A stretch of 64,000 nucleotides of DNA, taken from Isoetes taiwanensis (lineage: Eukaryota > Streptophyta > Lycopodiopsida > Isoetales > Isoetaceae). Location: assembly GCA_021234155.1 (NCBI GenBank), contig JAJEKV010000066.1, positions 7,255,618 to 7,319,617 on the forward strand. Reading direction: 5' to 3'. How positions within the stretch are numbered: position 1 is the stretch's first letter; the number at the start of each line of letters is the position of its first letter. Position numbers and translations under genes: made by a program. The notes beneath the pieces were generated by a model that was given only the letters and a program-made list of their open reading frames with translations, ran no database searches and had not been told where the DNA came from. Shown here in pieces: positions 1 to 10,299 of the stretch.

Positions 1-2138
1 ACGCCATATTTCCTCCCCTCCTCTCCACTCCTCCTCTGAAGGTCTCATCTTCCATTGGAAGATTGGAATCCCATCTCTCACCCAAAAAGTGAACTGCAGA
101 GGCCTGGAATGACCTTCAAGATCCAATGTATAACCATCCACAAAGCTCTTCCAATCGGGCACTTCTTCTATGAGAGAAGCTATAGGGTTTGGAGTAGTGC
201 ATTCATGCAAGATTTCCATTAGCCTAGGAAAGTTGGTGACTGTCTGCTGCTTCAGTATACAACTATATTTGCCAAATAATGCATCCACATCCTCATGGGT
301 ATGCCCGGGCATAAGAAACCCTAAATTAACTCTTTCAAATATCCCCACAGCTGTTAAGTAGGATAGGAAAGAAAACATCCACCTGTTCTTATTTTGGCTA
401 GCACAATTATCAAGTTGCAAGAGAAACCTTTTGGGTAGATCTTGAGGTCTAGCACGTGAAGTTGAAGCTCCAACATGTTCATTAGACCCATGCTTCCTAA
501 ACCTTGCCTTGCTGAACTTTTCAATATTGTTAGGGTTTCCATCTAACAATGCTCTATGTAGTGCCTGGCTAGCTGTAGGGTCCTGGAGGTGACCATTGTA
601 TCCATTTTCATAGTTTCTCAAACACCTCATGATACTCCCAATATGAAAATCTGGACCATCACTCCACAACTCCAAACTAAAATGGCCATAGTAGGTTTGA
701 GTCTGCCCATGCAAGATTGCCCCAGTCATTGAGATCTATAAAGGGTATGATCTTCCACATGACTTTGGTATGTACTTGAATTGTGGAACACAAGTCTTTT
801 GCTGGTCCATCTTGTCATGTATAATACATAAATAGTTATTGGGTTCCAATGCAGATAAAATCCTCCACACCCAATAACATGATCTACATGATAGTTGGTC
901 AGTCATATGGTCCTTCATATGCTCCCTTATCCTAGCCCTTTGACTAGGTTGCACAGTCTTATCAAGAGTCTCCTTCAACTTAGCACATAAATTGCACTTT
1001 GCAAAGTTGTTTGAAGTTGCTATGGTGACATGATTGAAATGCTTCTTCCATAACCTACTAAAGCTAGGTTGGGATATTGGAAGAATTCCCAATTCTCGAA
1101 GTAGGGAATTCACTTCTTCCAAAATACTCTTTTGAGTACAATGTGATGGCAACCTTTTCTCAACAACTGCTCTTCCCTTTTCATCCCTTCTGCTTTTGTG
1201 TGGCATAGACTCTGCATTGAAATCAATATATTTTTCAAATATCTCCCTGGCAGCCAAGGTCCTAGCTGTTGGTCTCAACAAACCATTATTTCCATGTAAA
1301 GCAATCCTGTTCCCCTCTGCCTGTTTTTTTTACCAATTATGCCATGAAGAAGTTGGAATTGCATGGATACTCTGCCATGCTTTTGCACATATCCATTTGC
1401 CTAGCAAAGGGTATCTTTTTCTGTTTGGGTTTCTTTCATCCTGAAGTGCATGCTCGAAGATTGTGTACATGTAGGTCCTCCTCTCATCAACAGTGTACTC
1501 TTGAAAAGTGGCTCTTGCTTCCACCAATTGTTCTATTGTAAAGAATTGCATACAAGCACTCCAACAACAATCTGAGCCCCTAACCTTCACCATTGTCTCA
1601 CGTTTGGTGTCACTAATCAACTTGGCTCTTTTGCTAGGATAATGTCTGACAACTGATACTTCTCCCCTTTTGCCTAGGTTTAGAGTTCCAACTGCCAATG
1701 GATCAATATCAAGACAATCATTGTCCCCAACAACCTTAGGCTCTGGAAAAATATAATCCTCCACAAATTGAACACTACTTATAGGCCATGCCATGATGCA
1801 AGGAACCTCCAATTGCTTGACACAACCAAAACATTCCTTGTCACCCAAACCTTTACCTTTCCATTGTCTTCCAACATCGAAATTGCAATACCAATATTGT
1901 CTTCCCCTAGCCTTTCATCATTAACAGCTTGACCAGGATCTGCTAGCACAATGACTCCTTGGCCTACTATTTCCTTGTTGCACTTGTGCATGATTCTCAC
2001 CTTCTTGTTCCTCCATTGCACCCTACTATAGAGGACTAATTGTTTTTCTTCAACATTCTTGCTAGGAGTTGGTTTTTCTTTGATATTGCTCTTTTCAATA
2101 TGTTGCACACCATCTTGAGTTGGAGAGGCACCATTGAC
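1..2138 (-). pseudogene. DUF7869-type transposase-like gene, left copy, runs off window start
   Basis: This is a decayed coding region read in pieces: about 2138-1779, 1848-1330, 1281-736 and then 720-1 on the minus strand. The pieces are separated by frameshifts and in-frame stops. Conserved blocks in order are a charged N-terminus, a CCWSAC block, GKWICAKAW, HGNNG, a CNLC cysteine pair and HDKMDQQKTC. Near the window start come LDNCASQNKNRW and GFLMPGHTHEDVDALFG. This order resembles the DUF7869 family of transposase-like proteins, and the last two blocks may be the catalytic core; this assignment is from memory. An acceptor (ttag before GTCAATGG) at about 2139 marks the exon start and is shared with the copy at 59456. 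The 3' end lies outside the window. It is clearly homologous to the right copy, with only scattered substitutions. Confidence 0.72.
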
Positions 2139-2475
2139 CTAGGCAAATTGCACCATTTTTAGTCAATGAGTAGGAAAAAATTATTACACCATAAGATAAA
2201 AAAAAGTACGTACATCTATGGAATATGTAGAGGTAAATCAATTTTTTTAAAAGCAAGAAATTCCTTGGGAATAGGTTTAATATAATAATAACAATGGGTG
2301 TAAACGAAATCATTTAAAACAAGAATTTTCGTGGCAACAACAAGGAAATGACATTTATATAAATATGTATCCAAATTTTAATTATCGAAAATTTGGATAT
2401 ATGATTACGAAAAGACATATAACTGATAGACGTGAGAATTTATTATCCATAATAATATAGCCTAGATGATATAGC
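2139..2475. other. AT-rich upstream or intron sequence
   Basis: No gene is visible. On the minus strand this is probably the intron or 5' flank before the DUF7869-type exon. On the plus strand it is the distal part of the first element promoter. Confidence 0.5.
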
Positions 2476-2555
2476 TGGCGGGAATTTCGTACGCCTGGCG
2501 TGTTATTTGAGGCAATCAATTATTCACGCTAATTTCTAATTAACCCTATATAAAT
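2476..2555 (+). promoter_or_regulatory. Element promoter 1: E2F-like box, palindrome and TATA box
   Basis: TGGCGGGAA at 2476-2484 matches the E2F-type GGCGGGAA core. Six bases later comes the palindrome ACGCCTGGCGT (2491-2501). A TATATAAAT box lies at 2547-2555, about 55 bases before an ATG at 2611. The same order and spacing recur at 3696-3779. The sequence shows the arrangement; cell-cycle control is an inference. Confidence 0.6.
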
Positions 2556-2610
2556 TCGGTTCACGCTCTCAAGACCTCCATTCTGTCCAATTTTTTTTTT
2601 TCTGCCCGCC

Positions 2611-2718
2611 ATGAAGCGTTCAGCATCAGTGCTCGACCTTCATGAAGAACCCGAGGTCTCCTCAAAGAGACGTCGGGTTGAAGAACCCTCAATCCCCCCT
2701 CCTCCCCCTCCCCATTGA
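2611..2718 (+). CDS. Short ORF with nuclear-localisation-like basic cluster
   Basis: This 35-codon frame begins at the first ATG downstream of promoter 1 and stops at TGA 2716-2718. It encodes a basic cluster KRRRVEEPS, which resembles a classical nuclear localisation signal, and then a run of prolines. The sequence after it is a degenerate purine-rich and GGT-repeat tract, so the original gene was probably longer and has lost its reading frame. The twin promoter at 3.7 kb suggests that two related transcription units lay in tandem here. I do not recognise the protein. It might be only the first exon of a longer gene. Confidence 0.4.
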   Translation: MKRSASVLDLHEEPEVSSKRRRVEEPSIPPPPPPH

Positions 2719-3695
2719 TTTTCTTTCCCAATTCTCCTCTGATTCCTCCTCCGATAAGAGGAGGAAGAGGAGGAGTTGGAGGAAGAGGAGGAGTTGGATT
2801 CTCAAGAGCATATGACCGCTCTGCCTGGGGTTGGCTTGACCACTGAAACAGAAATGAAATCTCGAGGAGGAGGAGGAGGAGGAGGAGGAGGGGGGAGGAG
2901 GGAGGGAGGGAGGGAGGGAGGGGGGTGGTGGTGGTGGTGGTGGTGGTGGTGGTGGTGGTGGTGGTGGTGGTGGTCGACAATTCCACCAATTTTAGAATGG
3001 TTGAGAGATGAACCAGGTTTGCATGTCTGTTTTTTTTTTTTTTTTTTTTTTTTTTTGCACCTTTCTTTTTTTTTTCTAACAACCTTTCTTCTTTGTTGCG
3101 GGACGTGGAAGATCAATGATCGATCCCGGTGGCCCCTTTTTTTTTTTAGTTTCTTACGAAGTTTTGGACACGCCTTCGGCATTTTTTTTTTCAAATTTTG
3201 TGAAAAGCCTTGCGCAAATACCATAAAGCCTTCAAAGCGCATCTGTACATATAACTCTTATGAATGAAATCAAACAGTTTTCTTCATAAAAAATTTTTCA
3301 AACAGTTTTCTTCGAACAGTTTTTCTGTACATAAAATTATTTGAATTAAATCCAACTGTTTTCTCCAATTATTTTGTCTCCAAGCTGTTTTCTCTAAAAA
3401 TTTGTCTCTGCATTTGTCTCAATAAAGTCTCGGGAACACTATAATCAACCACATGAGAAATCTCTGATTCATCACAGTAACCATAGGAAATTTTCCTATA
3501 CGACCTAAAACAAGTCCCCAACCCTACAAGTCATTTTTTAGCCTTGATAATTTTGCCTTTAAAATCATTTTTAATTTAGCCTATATAAAATTTCTAAATT
3601 CTATTTTTTCGAATGCAATAAATGGAATAAAATGCCGTGAGAATTTATTGCATAAAATGCAGTATTCTCCATATATACCATATACATGTCATGTC
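2719..3695. repeat. Low-complexity tract: GGA/GGT microsatellites, poly-T, CAGTTTTCTTC-like repeats
   Basis: About 2755-2920 is rich in GGA/GAGGAA and GGGA units, and 2925-2973 is a run of GGT. Poly-T runs lie at 3032-3055, 3065-3074 and 3140-3148. Short AACAGTTTTCTTC-like units recur at 3268-3420. Long open frames across this tract (poly-Gly/Trp in one direction, poly-His/Pro in the other) come from the microsatellite and are not genes. The end of the tract leads into promoter 2. Confidence 0.8.
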
Positions 3696-3779
3696 TGGCG
3701 GGAAGACCGTATGCCAGGCGTGTTAATTCAAGCAATCAATTATTCACACTAATTTATTTCTAATTATGCCTATATAAAT
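3696..3779 (+). promoter_or_regulatory. Element promoter 2: E2F-like box, palindrome and TATA box
   Basis: TGGCGGGAA lies at 3696-3704, the palindromic motif ATGCCAGGCGTG at 3711-3722 (six bases later), and TATATAAAT at 3771-3779. The surrounding sequence is recognisably the same as at 2440-2580, so the promoter was duplicated about 1.22 kb apart. Confidence 0.6.
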
Positions 3780-4350
3780 CCATTTCACGCTTTCAAAGTT
3801 CCTACATTTTCTTCCTTCCTTCATACGATTTGCCGGTTGCGCTTCTGCTGTGTTTGGATCCGCCCTCCTAAAATCTTCTTTGAAAGCAGATTTATTTTCA
3901 ACAATGTTAGATGTTTGGTTTTGGCAATTCCTAACTTACTAAAAGACTCAGCCTTTTGTTACAGTAGCATCTGTGAGCAGAGGACATCGGAGGCTCGAAT
4001 TAAAACCAAAAGCGAGGGACTAAGGTCTGCGAATCCAAAAGCCTCGGAATTAAAACCAAAAGCAAAGTCCTCCGTTCTTCGAATCCTTCCAGCCTCAGAA
4101 CTCAAGGTTAGTTTTCATTTAGTTTTAAGCTGCATCTCAATGGCAGGTTTAATCCAAGAAGACAAGCTTTTGCAGAGGAAGCAGATGATGTTTATGAAAA
4201 CCAGAATAGTTTTTTATAAACTTCATCTGCTTCTTTTTGTTTCGAGTAAATTCTTGAGTTTCTCTTCCTGAATTAATCATGCTATTGCATGCAAGTTTCT
4301 ATTATGAATAAGTAAAGCATTAGAAAAATCTCAAAGATAACATTTGAAAC

Positions 4351-4636
4351 ACGCCAAGCGTGTTCTATGCTAACCTTAGCCTTGAATATGAATACACGCT
4401 CGGCGTGCATTCAGCAGAGAGGGAGAAAAAAAGCATGATAGCGTGTATCTATCATGCATGTTTTTCTCCCTCTCTGCTGAATGCACGCCGAGCATGTATA
4501 GTTTTTCCTATATAGCAGTTTACACACTGAGCGTGCAAACAATTTTATCCCTAGTTTCAACTTTTAAGTTAAACACACCGGGCGTGTCTCTTAGTTTCTA
4601 AGTTTATAAATAAATAAATATAACACGCCAGGCATG
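4351..4636. repeat. Palindrome cluster A (six motif copies in intron)
   Basis: Six variants of the CACGCC-N-GGCGTG palindrome occur: 4351-4363 (CCAAG centre), 4395-4407, 4483-4496, 4523-4535, 4573-4587 and 4623-4636. All lie inside the intron of the neighbouring gene. The copies at 4395 and 4483 form the bases of the two arms of the long inverted repeat. Confidence 0.75.
4392..4499. repeat. Long near-perfect hairpin, about 50-base arms and 7-base loop
   Basis: The left arm 4392-4441 and right arm 4449-4499 are reverse complements except for a few mismatches around the A-rich segment. They include GGCGTGCATTCAGCAGAGAG and its complement. The loop is about CGTGTAT. It lies in the sense strand of an intron, and the fold size is like that of a plant small-RNA precursor. 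It could also be a relic of an inverted duplication. Confidence 0.75.
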
Positions 4637-5418
4637 AATACTGATACTCCGCTCACTTCCTATTGATAGATGTCAAGTTACATTAATCACCCGGTTGGTG
4701 ACGAAGATGCATTGGAATTACATTTGGGGCAGCAATCACACAGCCCAGCTCCAGTTTCGGCTCAAAGCTCCAATCCGGTTGAACCGCAGCCGAGCACCAG
4801 TCTTGCAACCCCTGCAGTACTTGGATCAAGTAATGATGATGGCAGCAGAGTGCAGGGCAATTATAAATCTGGGCTCTGAGGCCCTTGCAATCTCACGGAG
4901 GCTGGCCCTCTTATCTGATCACTTCGATCATGCAGTACATGCATTGATCGAGAGTGAATCTCGCAACCGTCAGTCGAGATTCAAAATGAGGAGCTGCGTT
5001 TCTTAGTGGCTAGCCTCTATGCCCGGATGCCCCAACACGAACCACTACCGCAGGCGGCATACGATGCAATGGCTCAACCAATGGAACCACTACCGCAGGC
5101 GGTATACGATGCATTGGAGATGGTTCAACCAATGGAGCAGGAGGAGGAGCAGGAGGTGGAGGTGGAGCAGGCGGGGGAGGTGGAGCTAGAGCCTGGGGTT
5201 TTTGCTGGAGTTTTACCTGATCCATTCACTATGCCCTGGAATGGAAATGGGAGTATCGATAACCCAGCTACTCAGTAGACTGGGCTTGAAACAGTAGTCT
5301 GGGATTTTGTCTGGTCTATCCAGATTATCCAGATTATATACAATTGTAATCTTTTTCCAATGAATACAACAAATTTTGTCTACTTCTATATTTCTACAAT
5401 GTAATACATGTTACATAC

Positions 5419-5659
5419 CTTTTTTAAGCGGTTTCTGGGCCATGCAACAAATGTTCCAACACTTTCTCCAACCGTATCCCCACCGGGGTGTCTGCGAGGT
5501 AAAGCTTCATCCATAGCGCAGCAGTTAATCACTGTAACTCGGACATACTTATCTCCGAGCGGAATTCCATGACAGTTTGCAGTCGGATCGATGGAGTCGA
5601 TCTTGCATAATCCTACTTTCCTTTTCTGATTTGTAGTTAACATGAAACATTCATCTTTG
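5419..5659 (-). CDS. DUF8039/Tnp1-like domain exon, left copy
   Basis: The exon runs from about 5659 (acceptor TCAAAG) to 5419, where the sequence reads AAAAAAG followed by the donor GTATGT. It encodes ECFMLTTNQKRKVGLCKI, then CHGIPLG, ALPRRHPGGDTVGESVGTF and VAWPRNRLKK. This pattern (a CxL-type start, an xGxPLG turn, GExVGTFVxWP at the end) resembles DUF8039, found in plant CACTA transposon Tnp1-type proteins; the match is from memory and not searched. The right copy at 56546-56789 aligns along the whole exon and uses the same donor. It is divergent from the ParB-like gene in both copies, so the two genes probably share a bidirectional promoter. Exons on either side were not identified. Confidence 0.6.
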
Positions 5660-6131
5660 ACACTACAGACAATTGCTATTCAGACACCTACCAATGAGAT
5701 TAATGTTCAAGCTATAGGAATGAGATGAGTACCAGAATTCTGTAGCCATTCTTGAGAAGCTGATTCGAGTTCTCGAAATCACATGCGCTATGGAAACTCA
5801 GGCGGTCGGGAAAAATTCGAGTTAGAAGAAAGCTTAGGTTAATTACATTTAGGCGGGATAAATATAATCAATGCAAGAACACGGTAGATTGCTTTTTAAA
5901 AACTCAATGAAAGAAGTCGCCGGACGGGTTCTTTTTTTTTTATTTGAAAGTGAATCTTCGTCATTATTATTTTTATATGTCAAGAATATTTCGAAATTGC
6001 ATACTGTGTTTTCTTGAAATTCAAATTTCTCTTGTACAGGTAGAAAAAGCTATTTCTTGCCAGCTATTTCTCGAGCAGCTCGAGCGCGTATCCGAGCGAC
6101 CTTCCGACTCTGTTACTAGGCGACTCCGGAG
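5660..6131. promoter_or_regulatory. Divergent promoter region between DUF8039-like and ParB-like genes, left
   Basis: This spacer separates two genes pointing away from each other. It contains AGGCGGGATAAATATAAT at 5851-5868. The GGCGGGATAAAT core is found again, in the same orientation relative to the ParB-like gene, in the right copy at 56112-56123. GGCGGGA is close to the E2F core and the adjoining AT-rich part may be TATA-like. No palindromic motif of the main family is present here. Confidence 0.5.
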
Positions 6132-6598
6132 ATGTCTTCTAAAACGAATCGAGGTCGAGGCGGGCGGGGCCGAGGAAGCGGTGGAAGAGGAATCTCAAAA
6201 CCTGGCACTTCTCAAGTTTCAGAGGACGTTGATCAGACCCCTATTCAAGGTATTTAATTTGCCACAGAATACACACTGTGTAGAGAGTATTATGCTTGCA
6301 TGAATTTGAGTTATTTCCTTGCCTTCAGTTATTATGCTTTGCATGAATTTGAGTTATTATGCTTTGCATGAATTTTAAGTATTACCATCAGTTAATGCTC
6401 TGATTGTCCGTTTTGTAGAACATAATTTTGATCTGTTTTATAGAATATAACAGTGTTAGACAGTTGGAGATAGCAACGTTCAATGAGGTTAAATAGTGTG
6501 AAATATGGATTCATAAAGGGTATATAGCTGAAAATGTGGATGCAAATTAATTTAGTTTCAAATTCACGCATAGCATGGTTCATAATAGGAGCTACCAA

Positions 6599-6649
6599 CA
6601 CGCCAAGCGTGAATTGTACTAATTGAGGTTGAAATGCACGCCAAGCGTG
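6599..6649. repeat. Palindrome cluster B in intron 1 (two copies)
   Basis: CACGCCAAGCGTG occurs at 6599-6611 and 6637-6649, just upstream of the exon 2 acceptor (TTTTGCAG, 6698). The right copy also has two motifs in intron 1, in the form CGCGCCGAGCGCG. The arms differ at positions 2 and 12 in a way that preserves pairing. Confidence 0.8.
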
Positions 6650-7875
6650 ATCTCTTGTTCTGAAAAGTACTCTAAAAAATGTTCATCTTCTTTTGCAGTG
6701 CCCAAGAGGAAGAAAACCCCTAATAATTCGGGTTCTATTCCTGGCAAGAAACCTAAGGTAGACGACCCAGATTCAGTACCATATGATCTCACCTTAGATG
6801 ATGAAGGGTCGATTCTTATAGCAACCACTGACTCTGCCTGCCCTGAAGAGGAAATGGACGAGGGTGCCGAGTGATACGTTGACCTTGCCAAGACAAATGG
6901 CAAGCTCGACTTAACTCTCTTCTCGAGGAAAAAGGAAGCAGACTAGATGACCAAACAAGGGATCCTAATCTCTTGTGAGAAAGAGGATGACACCAACTGC
7001 AAATTGCTCTTGGAGATTACACATAAGCAAAAGAAAGATCTGCTCAGACTTACTCACTGTAGAGCTACTGCATACAAGTATACGTTCATGAGGACAGATG
7101 TGAACGGTGAGACATGTTTTACGTATGGTTGACCAACCAATGTAGCAGTTACGCCAATATCTATTTGCCAAGGGGTTACAGCTGTCGTAGAGGCATGTTC
7201 ACTAAACCGAGACCAAGTCACTATTTGCAGCAAGCTAGGGAATTAGCTGACTTGAAAGCTTCTAGGAGGGTCCTAGATCTAAGGAAGGATGTTCAACCTG
7301 CAGTTGTCGAAGGCATGGAGGCTTCTGTTTTTGAGAATGAACAGGACAGGGTGGCGCAGCTAGAGGCCATGAACAAGCTGAATAAATACTCTGACCATTA
7401 TCCATTGGGTCTTAAGAAAACTTTTGCGATCTATGTGAAGTCCCTCATCCGTTCACCAAGCTCCATTTATGTTAGCAGAAGATATGATCCAGCACATGCC
7501 ATGGAGATTGTTCAGAGCATGATTAGTAATCCAGGTCAAATGCCTATGCTAGCGGATGTGTTACCTTGGGATATGATCTCGAACAAGCCTGCTGTGTGGA
7601 CGAACTTCGAGGAGTTAATGTTAATTGAAAACATTAAATTCGTCATCATCGACGGGCAGCATTCTGTTGAGGCACAAAAGGCCCTCATCAGGCAGGCAGA
7701 ACAAACAGGCCAAAGCGTATTCTACAATCACTATGCATATAGGAGGTGTCGTCTCTTGGATGCCAATACTTCACCTGCAGATTTGGCTGAGATTAGTGCA
7801 ACTTTGAATGAAATGGGGAAGACATTTCTATACAAAAGGTAATTGACTGCATTAGGATGTTAGCACTTTAATATT

Positions 7876-8094
7876 CACGCCAGGCATTCATTCAAATGAA
7901 ACCAATTCACGCCAGGCGTGATTTCAAATGAAACCAAATCACGCCAGGCGTGATTTCAACTGATTCGAAAGCACGCCTGGCGTGAATTCAACCGATTCGA
8001 AAGCACGCCTGGCGTGAATTGCATTGGTATTTAATTCATTTCACGCCAGGCGTGCTTTGAGGTTGATCTTTTCTATTGAAATCGCGCCGCGTGT
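7876..8094. repeat. Palindrome cluster C in intron 2: phased 32-bp array
   Basis: Motif starts are 7876, 7908, 7940, 7972 and 8004, each exactly 32 bp apart, then 8042 (38 bp) and a shortened one at 8083. Three of the first four-plus-one array members have centre A and two (7972, 8004) have centre T; 8042 has centre A. The spacers are similar in pairs (TTTCAAATGAAACCAA and TTCAACYGATTCGAAAG). A 32-bp step is about three DNA turns, so all sites would face the same side of the helix. Confidence 0.88.
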
Positions 8095-10165
8095 TTCTTG
8101 TCTCGATCTCGATTCAATGCCTGTACTTTTGGCAGGTCCATACGTGGAGCAAAGCTGCGCCGGGCCCAACAACGATGGGTGAAATATGGCTGCCCATTAC
8201 CCACCGCATGACAGGCGGGTCAAAGTCCGAGGCTTTCAAGCTCTTTGGAGCGGACTCGTCGCAGAACAATTATACTGAGAAGAAGAAAACCGCAAGAAAA
8301 TCAAAGAAAAAAGGTGGTGATGACATTGCGGATCCTTCGAAAGCTCATCTAGCGTGTCAGGCCCAAATGACTTCGTTATAAGATTGTGTTTTGTAAGGAG
8401 GCGATGGCAAAAGTGGAATGAATTCTAGGGCGCTTATGCACAAGGGAAGCCGCCAGATACTATGGGTAGGGTGCCTCCGTTGATGTAAGCATCTTTGACT
8501 TGAATGTGACAGAGATGAGAAAGACTTCGGGGGCTGAGGCGGCCGAGACCATTTGGGTTTTAGACCGGTGCTTAAAGAAGGAAGTCTTATACAAGAAGAG
8601 TGCTTTCACTAAGGATAGGGTGTCCTTCATTGAGTCTTTGCGACCATGTGAAGGATGTATGTACAATGAAATCAGGTTGTAGGAGCCGAGTTACAAAGGC
8701 TATCGGGGGATGTGGCATTATCCGAAATTGGATTCTTTGGACAAATACAAGGTCGTGTAATGATGACATCAAGAAGTTTGTATTCGGTCAAAGGACTTCC
8801 TAAAGAATTGGAAGGCTAAAAATACAAAACATAAGGAGACTCTACCCCTAAGGTCTTGGCGAAGTTGAGAAGAAAAGTGGCCCTTGTGAAGAAGATTACT
8901 GGAGAAGAAGACACTGTCCAGTATTCAGTCTCCATTGGGTACAAAGGTCTCTTGCCAGAATCAACTTCTTGCCTTAAAAATATATCACTCTTTGTGTTGG
9001 ACAGCATGGGTGGGAGAGGAGATATGGGCATGAACCAGAAGGACTACAACAGCTTCTTTACCAGCTGTATAGGATTGACAACTGAGAGGTCCTTCACTAT
9101 TGTCATCGTTTGTCCTTCAGGTGAGTCACATCTGCATGCACTATCCGCTGCTCATGATGTGGAGTGCCTCAAAGTTATTAGGGAGGGATGCCTAATATAT
9201 GATGTTAAGGATAATGAGCTGCGAACAGAACGGAAGATGGCACATGTGATCTTTATTATGATAGCCATGCTGTCAGACGAGGAATATGATATTGCTAAGG
9301 CCAAGGGTGACAATAGCAGTGCATGGGAATGGTTTCTTCTAGATGATCCAGACTTAAGAACTATATTCTATCATACGGATCAGGATCAGTCAGAACAGGA
9401 TGAGTCAGAAGAGGATGAGGATCGGGACCTCCTCCTAAGTGGGGAAATCAAGTACGAGCTACAAACTAAGGAGAAGGGCTCCTTAAATAAAAATGGATTT
9501 CCCCCGTCTATGGCTGCTTACCTCGTCGAGGCATTTGCTCCAATTGATACAACCTGCTTGGAGCTTCATGTTGGAGGTTATATTGCCCGAGAGGCTCTTA
9601 TGGGTGTTAGAAGATCACTGTTTGTGAGTGATGAGCAGGCCAAAGACTTTCTTGAACCATTCCTCATGCATGTGCTTGCCAAATCTCCTAAAGGCCCTTA
9701 TGGCAACCTGAAATCATCAGCAATCAAAAGTCTCATAGACTTGTGCAATTCGAAAGTGGACGATGGTTCTGGTGAGGGAACTAGTAATACGCAGCCTGAT
9801 AAGGAAAGCAATGAACAAATAGCTACTAAACTGGCTGCTCAAAGTAATGTGATCGCGGCAAACTTAGGGAATATCCTTGCCTCCCTTCAGGGTGATGCAA
9901 GCAACAATAGAGTAGATTCACAGGTTAACAATGAACTAATTGACAGGGGGACCGAAACTGAAGGCAACCAAGGCGGCTCTAGTGATTCACAGGTTTGCCA
10001 AATCAATAGTAAAATAATGTCAGTTGTGAAGGACGCAGCGGAACTAATAGAAAATAACAATTCTAACAGTCAGAAGAGCACGAAGATTAAGGGTGGCGAA
10101 GGGGAGAATGACGCCGACGACGGCAGCGAAACTGAAGATGATAGGTATGGCCTTGCCCACGAAAT

Positions 10166-10299
10166 CGCGCCACGCGTGATTTAATTTGTATTACCTTTGA
10201 ATTAAATCGCGCCAGGCGTGCTTTGATTATTTTTCGTTGTCAAACTAAATCACGCCGAGCGCGATTTGGTTAAGACTAACTCAAATCACGCTTGGCGCG
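10166..10299. repeat. Palindrome cluster D in intron 3 (four copies)
   Basis: Motifs lie at 10166-10178 (CGCGCCACGCGTG), 10208-10220 (CGCGCCAGGCGTG), 10251-10263 (CACGCCGAGCGCG) and 10287-10299 (CACGCTTGGCGCG). These mix the CACG-type and CGCG-type arms. Right-copy intron 3 has one motif at the matching place (40191). Confidence 0.8.

Larger units (their letters stand above)
3800..5278 (+). pseudogene. Two-exon element gene of unknown function with frameshift
   Basis: Promoter 2 would transcribe a leader exon ending at the donor CTCAAG/GTTAGT (4106/4107). The acceptor TTGATAG at 4669 is followed directly by an ATG. Exon 2 starts MSSYINHPVGDEDALELHL in one frame. It shifts near 4800-4860 into a frame containing NLGSEALAISRRLALLSDHF, and after a further shift near 4990 continues as ASLYARMPQHEPLPQAAYDA to a stop at 5276-5278. 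The C-terminal part has two PLPQA(A/V)YDA repeats followed by a Glu/Val-rich acidic stretch. I recognise no domain. The intron (4107-4669) is packed with palindromic motifs and a long hairpin. The gene faces the minus-strand DUF8039-like gene tail to tail. Confidence 0.45.

Noticed and set aside
2776-3267. Long frames with poly-Gly/Trp, poly-His or poly-Thr
   Set aside because: They are produced by GGA/GGT microsatellites and poly-T in several frames at once; no conserved protein.
5010-5225. Proline-rich minus-strand frame
   Set aside because: It is the antisense of the Glu/Val-rich part of the plus-strand gene and shares its repeats.
7876-8054. CRISPR-like array of regularly spaced palindromic repeats
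   Set aside because: The host is a eukaryote with introns, the repeat is only 13 bp, the spacers are similar to each other, and there are no cas genes. A protein-binding array is more likely.
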